A stretch of 64,000 bases of DNA from JAGVDM01 sp964642315. GTDB lineage: Bacteria > Patescibacteriota > Gracilibacteria > Peribacterales > Peribacteraceae. The stretch is taken from positions 66,542 to 130,541 of the forward strand of contig CAZXOG010000004.1 in assembly GCA_964642315.1 (NCBI GenBank), written 5' to 3'. The notes under the pieces were generated by a model. It did not search any database, had not been told where the DNA came from, and worked only from the letters and a program-made list of their open reading frames with translations. Shown here piece after piece: positions 58,687 through 64,000 of the stretch. Position 1 is the stretch's first letter, and every line of letters begins with the position of its first letter. The position numbers and the translations under genes were made by a program.

Positions 58687-59088
58687 ATGGAAACTCCGTC
58701 GACAGGGCTCGCAGTCGTCCAGAATCTCTACCACTTGCAGCTCGATCTGCAGAAATACCTCGAAGGCGATCTCTCCGATCCGCAAGAGCGCCGCGAGGCA
58801 CGCGAACGAGCGAGAGAATTTTCCGTGCTCCTCAAGCAGGCCGACTGGCGGTACATGGGTGGCGAGGATGTCCTCACTGGTTTACAGGATATGGAGCGGG
58901 AGGTGAAAGAGAGGATCAATACCGTGCCGTCGAAGGCAGTCGCAGTCCGCCCGGCCGTTGGCCGGTACGGACGGACGGGCCGCCGCATCGCCGTCCGGCG
59001 TCCCGCGGTAGCGAAACGGGCGACCCGGGTGCACCGTATCGTACGCAAAACCGTCGCGCGCAAACGCGCAGTGGCGAAGAAGCGCTGA
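58687..59088 (+). CDS. Small protein with acidic head and strongly basic C-terminal tail
   Basis: A 133-residue protein. The first 80 residues are helical and mixed in charge (LYHLQLDLQKYLEGDLSDPQ; RREARERAREFSVLLKQADW). The last 50 are rich in Arg, Lys, Ala and Val (RTGRRIAVRRPAVAKRATRV; RKTVARKRAVAKKR), like histone H1-type tails of bacterial nucleoid proteins. DNA or RNA binding is a reasonable inference, not shown. It has a strong promoter. It is divergent from galU and convergent with hsp20, whose stop is adjacent. Confidence 0.65.
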   Translation: METPSTGLAVVQNLYHLQLDLQKYLEGDLSDPQERREARERAREFSVLLKQADWRYMGGEDVLTGLQDMEREVKERINTVPSKAVAVRPAVGRYGRTGRRIAVRRPAVAKRATRVHRIVRKTVARKRAVAKKR

Positions 59089-59559
59089 TCAGTTTCCCTC
59101 GCTGATCCGGACAATCTTCACGCGTTCCTCTTTTGGGATGAGGATTTTTAAGATGCAGTCTTTGGAGAACGTCGCCTTCACTTTCTTCGGGTCCACCGTA
59201 CACGGCATGGTCACGCTGCGCGCGAAATCGCCCCAGAAGCATTCCCGCAGGTAGTACTGGTCATCCGGGACCGCATCACTCAAGCGGCGCGTGCCGCGGA
59301 TGGTGAGCACGCGGTCATCAACCTCAATGTCCAAATCGCTCAGGCGCACGCCGGCGATCGGTGCGCGGATGATGTAGTAGTCATCCTGTTCATAGATATC
59401 CACGGCTATCTGCCCCATCGGGCGGCTGTGCGCTGGGTCCGCATTTTTCGCATGGCGGTCAGATTCTTTCCAGTTCGCCGGTTCGGGTAATTCCGTCGTC
59501 TGCACACCTTCCTGCGGGAGCCCGAAGGAGAAGATGCCGTGGAACGGGGAAGGAGCCAT
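59089..59559 (-). CDS. Small heat-shock protein (Hsp20/alpha-crystallin family)
   Basis: ATP-independent holdase chaperone. The 156-residue protein has an N-terminal variable arm of about 55 residues and an alpha-crystallin domain: QIAVDIYEQDDYYIIRAPIAG, DIEVDDRVLTIRGTRRL, LRECFWGDFARSVTMPCTVD and the A-x-x-x-G-x-L-type strand VKATFSKDCILKILIPKEE. The C-terminal I-x-I motif is loosely present as VKIVRI. The start ATG 59559 is 8 nt after TACAAT (59573-59568). Longer frame upstream is antisense to the DedA gene and is not real. Confidence 0.9.
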   Translation of the reverse strand: MAPSPFHGIFSFGLPQEGVQTTELPEPANWKESDRHAKNADPAHSRPMGQIAVDIYEQDDYYIIRAPIAGVRLSDLDIEVDDRVLTIRGTRRLSDAVPDDQYYLRECFWGDFARSVTMPCTVDPKKVKATFSKDCILKILIPKEERVKIVRISEGN

Positions 59560-59567
59560 TTCCTGGG

Positions 59568-59573
59568 ATTGTA
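59568..59573 (-). promoter_or_regulatory. -10 box of hsp20
   Basis: Minus strand TACAAT (59573-59568), 8 nt before the ATG; TTGCTG at 19-bp spacing is a weak -35. No CIRCE element is seen. Confidence 0.5.
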
Positions 59574-59664
59574 CTCGAGAGCGCTTCTGGAACAGCAAAA
59601 AACCAGCTAGCCGTGATGGAAATCTTATGAGGTATTTGTGTTTCGGTTCTGTACCATGCACCGG

Positions 59665-60291
59665 ATGCTGAATGAACTCGTCGCGTGGCTGGTCGATACG
59701 GTGGGCGCCTTGGGGTACCCGGGGATCATCGTCCTCATGGCGCTGGAAAGCTCGTTCTTCCCGTTCCCGAGCGAGGTGGTGATGGTGCCTGCCGGATACC
59801 TGGCATCGCAGGGGGAGATGAATATCGCTGCTGCGGTGGTTGCAGGCATCTTTGGATCGCTCATCGGCGCGTGGATCAACTACTGGATTGCGGTCACGCT
59901 CGGCCGCAAGGCGCTGCTCAAGTGGGGCAAGTGGTTCTTCCTGCCTCCGGAGCAGTTCTTCATGGTCGAACGATTCCTCAAGGAGCACGGGGAGATCGGG
60001 ACGTTCATCGGCAGACTGATTCCGGTCGTGCGGCAGTACATATCGTTCCCGGCGGGGCTGGTGAGGATGTCGCCGTGGAAATTCTCGCTCTTCACGGGAC
60101 TCGGAGCGGGGCTCTGGGTGACGATTCTCGCGGCCATTGGGTATTTTGTCGGCGAGAACAAGGAACAGGTGGAGCAGTGGAGCCGCACGGCGGCGTTCTG
60201 GGTCATCGTCGGGTGTGCAGTCCTTCTCCTCTTCTACTGGAAGAGGCGGTCTCACCGCGCAAAATCCCACGGCGGCGTCCCCCTCGGTTGA
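59665..60291 (+). CDS. DedA/SNARE-associated-type membrane protein
   Basis: A 208-residue polytopic membrane protein of the DedA superfamily, members of which are implicated in undecaprenyl-phosphate flipping and membrane homeostasis. Typical features are GIIVLMALESSFFPFPSEVVMVPAGYLA (given in part), GSLIGAWINYWIAVTLGRK, the charged F-E-x-x-x-x-G-like FLKEHGEIGTFIGRLIPVVRQYISFPAG (given in part) and WVTILAAIGYFVGEN. The start was set at ATG 59665, 7 nt after TACCAT (59652-59657), because the ATG at 59656 overlaps this box. Its neighbour uppP also acts on undecaprenyl carriers. Confidence 0.92.
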   Translation: MLNELVAWLVDTVGALGYPGIIVLMALESSFFPFPSEVVMVPAGYLASQGEMNIAAAVVAGIFGSLIGAWINYWIAVTLGRKALLKWGKWFFLPPEQFFMVERFLKEHGEIGTFIGRLIPVVRQYISFPAGLVRMSPWKFSLFTGLGAGLWVTILAAIGYFVGENKEQVEQWSRTAAFWVIVGCAVLLLFYWKRRSHRAKSHGGVPLG

Positions 60292-60317
60292 CGCTGCGCG
60301 TCTTCCGGCACTATGCT
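60288..60317 (+). promoter_or_regulatory. Promoter of the uppP leader
   Basis: TTGACG (60288-60293, overlapping the DedA stop), 18-bp spacer, TATGCT (60312-60317). Confidence 0.7.
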
Positions 60318-60328
60318 CTGCGCAGCCC

Positions 60329-60379
60329 ATGGCTCAGCAGTTTGTCCTCGTCGCCCTCGTCGTCGTCCCGCCCAAGGGA
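60329..60379 (+). CDS. Candidate leader peptide MAQQFVLVALVVPPKG
   Basis: A 16-codon ORF starting 11 nt after the predicted -10 and ending with TAG at 60377-60379. Seven of its residues are Val or Leu and it ends in Pro-Pro-Lys-Gly, a stall-prone motif. The stop codon touches the 5' strand of the antiterminator described next, the classical geometry of an attenuation leader peptide. Coding status is inferred from position only. Confidence 0.45.
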
Positions 60380-60437
60380 TAGCGAGGTGCAGTCGTAGCA
60401 AACGGCAACCATGTGAGCACCTCGCGGAGGTGCTTTT
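60379..60437 (+). terminator. Terminator with competing antiterminator (putative attenuator)
   Basis: Terminator: AGCACCTC (60413-60420), GCG loop, GAGGTGCT (60424-60431), then seven T (60431-60437); perfect 8-bp stem. Antiterminator: GCGAGGTGC (60379-60387) is a perfect 9-bp complement of GCACCTCGC (60414-60422), so it competes for the same 5' half. The two structures are mutually exclusive. Confidence 0.8.
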
Positions 60438-60462
60438 TTTATTTCTCATTCCCCCCCCTCCC

Positions 60463-60768
60463 ATGGTGTACCTCGATCGGTCCGAGATCGGCGACACGTT
60501 CCATGCCCCGTTGCCCGTGGAAACAGCAATGCTGCAACGGGCGAACGGTCAGCAGACGCAGACGGTGCCGCATGGCGGCCTCCTCATCGAGGAGCAGCGG
60601 ACAGCTGGCGTGCTCACCGGTCTCACCGCGTTGTTCAACGGTCGCATTGTGGACAGGCTTCCCGTGAAACGGAGCGCCATCGCCGGCAACCCCGATGCCT
60701 TGCGCGGCATGTTCGAGCGCGAGGTGCGCAGGCGGCTCCACCTGGATGGCGGCGGCGAAGGGCGCTAA
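60463..60768 (+). CDS. Small hypothetical protein upstream of uppP
   Basis: A 101-residue protein that I do not recognise. Its first half is beta-rich (VYLDRSEIGDTFHAPLPVET; QTVPHGGLLIEEQRTAG) and the second half helical and basic (VKRSAIAGNPDALRGMFERE, ending RRRLHLDGGGEGR). No membrane segment or signal peptide. It starts 25 nt after the terminator and ends 11 bp before uppP, so both genes lie under the putative attenuator. Frames that extend it further upstream run through the terminator and are not credible. Confidence 0.55.
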   Translation: MVYLDRSEIGDTFHAPLPVETAMLQRANGQQTQTVPHGGLLIEEQRTAGVLTGLTALFNGRIVDRLPVKRSAIAGNPDALRGMFEREVRRRLHLDGGGEGR

Positions 60769-60779
60769 GCTCCCACGGC

Positions 60780-61562
60780 ATGCAGGCGTACCACGCTCTT
60801 CTGCTCGGCGTGCTCCAGGGGCTCACGGAATTTCTGCCCATTTCGAGCTCCGGGCACCTTGCGCTCGTGGAGATGTTCCTCCGGCTCCCCTTGCGCGAGC
60901 GTGATCTCACGGGGTTTGACATTCTGCTGCACGCGGGGACGGCCGCAGCACTTCTCCTCTGCTACGGCGGGCAGTGGCGGCGTCTCATCCGGTCGCCGTT
61001 CAACGGCGATGAGGCGCATCGGCGGCTCCTCGTGCTCCTCGTTGTCGCGACGCTTCCCGGCGCGTTTGCGGGGCTCCTCTTCGAGGATTGGCTTACGGAG
61101 CACACGCGTTCGGTCATGGCGCTGGCAATCGGGTTCGGCGTGAGCGGTCTCGTTCTCATAGCAGCGCACTTCACGCATGGTCAGCGCACTGTTCGTTCGG
61201 TTTTGCTATGGCAGGCGCTCCTCATTGGAGTTGCGCAGGCGTGCGCCCTGCCGGCAAGTTTTTCCCGTTCCGGACTCACGGCGAGTGCCGGGCAATTCGT
61301 CGGGCTCACGCGCACGGCCGCGCTCGATTTTTCATTCCTCATGGCATTCCCGATCATCGTCGGCGCTTCATTGAAGACGTTCGCCGATGTCATGGCAGGC
61401 ACCATTCTTCTGCCGGTTCTGCCTGTTGCGGCCGTGGGATTTCTCGCGTCGTTCGGCGCGAGCATCCTTGCCATCCTGTTCCTCCGGCAGTTCGTTGCCA
61501 GCAGGAGCCTCGCGTGGTTTGCGGTCTACCTGTTGCCGCTTTCCGTGTTCCTGTTGGTATAG
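60780..61562 (+). CDS. uppP: Undecaprenyl-diphosphatase (BacA/UppP)
   Basis: Membrane phosphatase recycling the lipid carrier of peptidoglycan and polysaccharide synthesis; overexpression gives bacitracin resistance in other bacteria. The 260-residue protein has the two active-site segments: QGLTEFLPISSSGHLALVE near the N-terminus and ALPASFSRSGLTASAGQFVG in the second half. Eight or so helices follow the family pattern. The second motif has ALPASFSRSG where IPGVSRSG is usual. The gene lies downstream of an attenuator-like leader and a small unknown gene. Confidence 0.95.
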   Translation: MQAYHALLLGVLQGLTEFLPISSSGHLALVEMFLRLPLRERDLTGFDILLHAGTAAALLLCYGGQWRRLIRSPFNGDEAHRRLLVLLVVATLPGAFAGLLFEDWLTEHTRSVMALAIGFGVSGLVLIAAHFTHGQRTVRSVLLWQALLIGVAQACALPASFSRSGLTASAGQFVGLTRTAALDFSFLMAFPIIVGASLKTFADVMAGTILLPVLPVAAVGFLASFGASILAILFLRQFVASRSLAWFAVYLLPLSVFLLV

Positions 61563-61606
61563 AATCTTTCCCGAGAGAATCATGGAGAATTCCCGCATGA
61601 GAAGAC

Positions 61607-61634
61607 TTGCTTCCCCGGAATGAGTGAGTAAAAT
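61607..61634 (+). promoter_or_regulatory. Promoter of the Xre-type regulator
   Basis: TTGCTT (61607-61612), 16-bp spacer, TAAAAT (61629-61634), 45 nt before the ATG at 61680. Confidence 0.6.
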
Positions 61635-61679
61635 GCGCCCACTCCACGCACTTTTTTCCGTCCGCTTCCACACACGCAC

Positions 61680-61904
61680 ATGCCCGGTCCGGTTCTCCAC
61701 AACAGTATCCGCCGCCTGCGCTTCGAAAAGCATATGACGCAGGAGGAGCTCGCGCTCCGCACCGGTGTGAGCCGACAGACCGTGATGAGCATTGAGCGTG
61801 GGCAGACGAATCCGTCCGTGTTGCTGGCTTACAAGATTGCCGCGGCATTGGAAGTGCCGATCACCGAGGTGTTCGCCATGGAGGGGAATCTGGTTCCGGT
61901 CTAA
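61680..61904 (+). CDS. Xre-family helix-turn-helix regulator
   Basis: A 74-residue protein consisting of one HTH_3 (Cro/C1-type) domain: NSIRRLRFEKHMTQEELALRTGVSRQTVMSIERGQTNPS (given in part), then LLAYKIAAALEVPITEVFAME. It closely resembles the stand-alone YozG-type transcriptional regulators often found next to membrane proteins. No partner gene (toxin or membrane sensor) is adjacent; uppP is upstream and recJ is convergent. The target is unknown. After it, 61905-62005 shows nothing. Confidence 0.88.
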   Translation: MPGPVLHNSIRRLRFEKHMTQEELALRTGVSRQTVMSIERGQTNPSVLLAYKIAAALEVPITEVFAMEGNLVPV

Positions 61905-62005
61905 AGCGGCGGGGCAACGACCAAGCAGATGACTGCGGCTTTCGCGTGTCCGAGCGGAATGCATTCTGCGTTACGCGGAATTTCCTCTCCCGCAACGAAC
62001 GCTCA

Positions 62006-63700
62006 TCACGTTCCTAAGGCGGAGCGGGTCTTGAGATGCCTGGCGGTACCGTCGCGCGATTCCGCGGTGGCCGCCCGCGCGTCCGCGAGGATGATTTGCG
62101 GCGACCGTGTTCCCTGCCAGGTATCCACGGCAAAACGGCAGATGATGTCGAGGGGGGCATTGCAGTGCTGGAGGAACTTCCCCATGCCGAAGCCGATCAC
62201 TTTGCTCGTGCCTGCGCGAGCCTGCAGGTGCGCGCCGCTGGCACCGACGGCGCGCGAGTTTGCGAGCCTCACATTCCTCATGAGGAAGAGCGGCTCGCGG
62301 TTCCCTTGGCCGAACGGCTCAAGCTCCCGCAGCGTTTCCACGAATGCGAGCGTTGCCGTTGCCGCATTGATGTGCGCATCAATCAGGAGCGTTGGCACCA
62401 GATCATCCGGCGTGGTGCGTTCGCAAATATCCTCCGCCAGTTGCCTGCAGAGCTCCTCCCAGTGCTGGCGGGGGAACGTGCATCCGGCTGCCTGCGCGTG
62501 GCCGCCGAAGCGGGTGAGGAGCGATTGGCAGCGCGTGAGCCCCTCGGTGATGTGGTAGCACGGTGGGCTGCGGAGCGAGGCAGTGCATGTTTCCCCATCC
62601 GCCGTCGCCACAATGCTCGGTTTCCCAGAGAGCTCCGTGAGCTTCCCGGCGATCAGTCCGATGATGCCGTGGTGGTACTCCGCATCCAGTGCGGAGAGGA
62701 GCGGCGCGTCGCCGTGCTGCGCATGGTCAGAGCGTATGCATTCCAGTGCGTGGCTGAGCTGCTCCTCTGTATCCATCTGCCGCTGGCGGTTCAGGGCATC
62801 GAGGTCATGGAGTTCTTGCCCGCCATGGAGCAGTGCCCGTAACGCGAGATCCGGCGACGCAATGCGGCCGGATGCATTGATACGTGGTGCGATGCGGAAT
62901 GCGATGTCCGTGCTCGTAGCCGCGCGCGGGTCTACGCCCGCGAGCTCCGCGAGCTCTGCGATCGGGCTGCCGCGTGCTTCGCCAAGCGCACGCAGCCCGT
63001 GCTGCACCAGTGTGCGGTTCCTTCCGGTGAGCTCCACAAGGTCAGCGATCATCCCTGTCGCTGCAAGAGACAAATCCTCCTCGTATCCCTGCCATTGTCC
63101 CGATTCCATGAGTGCAATGAGCAGAAACACAACCCCTGCGCCGGAAGGGAACGGAGGCGGATACCCTGCCGCAATACCCGGATGCACGAGGGCGAATGCC
63201 GGTGGCAGGGATGCCGGCGGCGTGTGGTGATCCGTCACGATCACGTCGATCCCCCGCTGCTGCGCGTGTCGGATTTCTTCCACTGCTGTGATCCCGGTAT
63301 CGGCAGTGATGAGGCACGAAACGCCGCGTGAACGGAATTCTTCAATGATGCCAGTCGTCAGGCCGTACCCGTCATGCACGCGGTGCGGGAGCCGCACGAC
63401 CGGTTCTGCATTGCGGCGGCGCAGGAAACGCACGAGCTCCGCGACTGCCGTGATGCCGTCGCAATCGTAATCACCGAATATGCCGATATGTTCCCCGCGG
63501 GATATGGCGCTCTTGATGCGCTCGGCGGCGCGCGCCGCGCCGGGCAGCAGCGCGGCGGTCTCCGCGATACGCGCATCGGGTTCATCGGCAATGCCGCGCT
63601 CCTCGCGGAGTTTTGCCAGCGCGGCCCACGGGTCCAGCGGAGCATTCTGCCCCTGCAGGATCCATCGTTTGCCGGTGAACGAGGGAAACCAGGTGGTCAT
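62006..63700 (-). CDS. recJ: Single-stranded-DNA-specific exonuclease RecJ
   Basis: 5'-3' single-strand exonuclease of recombination and repair. The 564-residue protein has the DHH domain motifs GIFGDYDCDGITAVAEL, LITADTGITAVEEI and VIVTDHHTPPASLP, SGAGVVFLLIAL, then ARINASGRI-like RIAPRINASGRIASPDLAL, the DHHA1 motif LTRFGGHAQAAGCTF and a C-terminal OB fold. The start was set at ATG 63700 (MTTWFPSF), preceded by AGAGG; a longer frame to 63736 is possible. With recR it forms part of a RecF-type pathway. Confidence 0.95.
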   Translation of the reverse strand: MTTWFPSFTGKRWILQGQNAPLDPWAALAKLREERGIADEPDARIAETAALLPGAARAAERIKSAISRGEHIGIFGDYDCDGITAVAELVRFLRRRNAEPVVRLPHRVHDGYGLTTGIIEEFRSRGVSCLITADTGITAVEEIRHAQQRGIDVIVTDHHTPPASLPPAFALVHPGIAAGYPPPFPSGAGVVFLLIALMESGQWQGYEEDLSLAATGMIADLVELTGRNRTLVQHGLRALGEARGSPIAELAELAGVDPRAATSTDIAFRIAPRINASGRIASPDLALRALLHGGQELHDLDALNRQRQMDTEEQLSHALECIRSDHAQHGDAPLLSALDAEYHHGIIGLIAGKLTELSGKPSIVATADGETCTASLRSPPCYHITEGLTRCQSLLTRFGGHAQAAGCTFPRQHWEELCRQLAEDICERTTPDDLVPTLLIDAHINAATATLAFVETLRELEPFGQGNREPLFLMRNVRLANSRAVGASGAHLQARAGTSKVIGFGMGKFLQHCNAPLDIICRFAVDTWQGTRSPQIILADARAATAESRDGTARHLKTRSALGT

Positions 63701-63739
63701 CCTCTGTGGGGATGCCACCGTACCACGGAGTGGCAATGG

Positions 63740-64000
63740 TCACGAGACTGTCCGCGTGAGGCGCTCGGTCTTCCAGGCGCGCCGCAGTGTCCAGGCGGCT
63801 CCGCAAGCCATTGTAATGACTGCGGCCACCGTTCCAAGGCCGGTTGGAGCAAGGCCGTCGCCCTTCCCGCTGAGCAGGGGGGCGCCGCTGTGGAGTTCCA
63901 CGCCTTCCTGCTGCAGGAGGAGGAATGCCTGCTGCCGTATCTCCGCTTCCGCTTTCGCTTGGGACTGGTTCTCCGAGATCCGCTCGAGCGTGCGCATGAG
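63740..64000 (-). CDS. Membrane-anchored protein, C-terminal part (cut by window edge)
   Basis: The frame is open to the right edge, so only the last 87 codons may be seen. It has a charged helix (ERISENQSQAKAEAEIRQQA), a Gly-rich linker and one membrane segment near the C-terminus (GLGTVAAVITMACGAAWTL) ending in a basic tail. An ATG at 63997 could be the start or internal. No family recognised. It lies 39 bp upstream of recJ on the same strand. Confidence 0.45.
   Translation of the reverse strand, partial: LMRTLERISENQSQAKAEAEIRQQAFLLLQQEGVELHSGAPLLSGKGDGLAPTGLGTVAAVITMACGAAWTLRRAWKTERLTRTVS

Noticed and set aside
59560..60330. N-terminal extension of the Hsp20 frame
   Set aside because: It runs antisense through the DedA gene; a -10 box directly before ATG 59559 marks the true start.
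1..64000. Alternative genetic code with TGA as glycine (as in Gracilibacteria)
   Set aside because: TGA ends many genes at the family-expected position, including ATGA overlaps (8650, 19891, 39554, 41665).
1..64000. CRISPR arrays, insertion sequences, prophage or genomic-island boundaries
   Set aside because: No regularly spaced repeats, transposase or integrase motifs, or flanking direct repeats at the two tRNA genes were seen.

Overview
The window looks like chromosomal DNA of a Candidate Phyla Radiation (Patescibacteria) bacterium, most likely Peregrinibacteria/Peribacteria. This is an inference from gene content: a compact, GC-rich (high 50s by eye), tightly packed chromosome; a type IV pilus cluster with modular minor pilins; a DnaQ exonuclease fused to a DinG-like module; S-layer-homology and SpoIID/amidase wall proteins; and many short unassigned secreted proteins. 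TGA is used as a stop (for example in ATGA overlaps), so the code is standard. No CRISPR array, transposase, prophage or rRNA was seen.

Layout. 1-6.2 kb: RNase J (cut by the window edge), a PP2C-like membrane protein, a nucleotidyltransferase, prepilin peptidase, smpB and recR. 6.2-11.1 kb: two glycosyltransferases, then a methyltransferase translationally coupled to a tandem ATP-grasp ligase. 11.2-12.7 kb: purH. 12.8-24.4 kb: the pilus locus (receiver protein, PilB, PilC, four pilin-like proteins carrying Asp-rich, LVIVD, DUF4215 or LamG modules, a major-pilin-like protein, then a PAS histidine kinase). 24.4-25.05 kb: RNase P RNA and tRNA-Thr. 25-36 kb: a polyprenyl sugar transferase, two paralogous Cys-rich anchored proteins, the DnaQ/DinG fusion, nusA, lspA, murA, tRNA-Arg and an SLH protein. 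36-45 kb: pyrF, comM, yraN, a radical SAM/SPASM locus with a tiny upstream ORF, pgl-zwf, and metK behind an S-box (SAM-I) riboswitch. 44.6-54.5 kb: an amidase-SpoIID protein, a GT4 glycosyltransferase, serS, a branched-chain-amino-acid-type ABC transporter (one ATPase, binding protein, two permeases) and a YbaK editing protein. 54.5-64 kb: uvrB, galU, a basic-tailed protein, hsp20, DedA, an attenuator-like leader before a small gene and uppP, an Xre-type regulator, recJ and a truncated membrane protein.

How the genes fit together. Envelope assembly dominates: pili and their processing enzyme, murA, uppP, lspA, galU, sugar transferases, SLH and amidase proteins. Housekeeping repair and RNA genes (recR, recJ, uvrB, rnj, rnpB, nusA, smpB) are scattered between them.

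A recurrent regulatory feature stands out. For more than twenty genes a sigma70-like -10 hexamer ends only 6-11 nt before the start codon and no Shine-Dalgarno is present, implying leaderless transcription. Start codons were chosen with this in mind. The most unusual loci are the sORF/radical SAM/DUF169-like locus (38.9-40.9 kb), the leader-peptide/antiterminator/terminator device before uppP (60.3-60.4 kb), the DnaQ-pseudohelicase with a C-terminal clamp-binding motif (27.3-29.6 kb) and the fused minor pilins.
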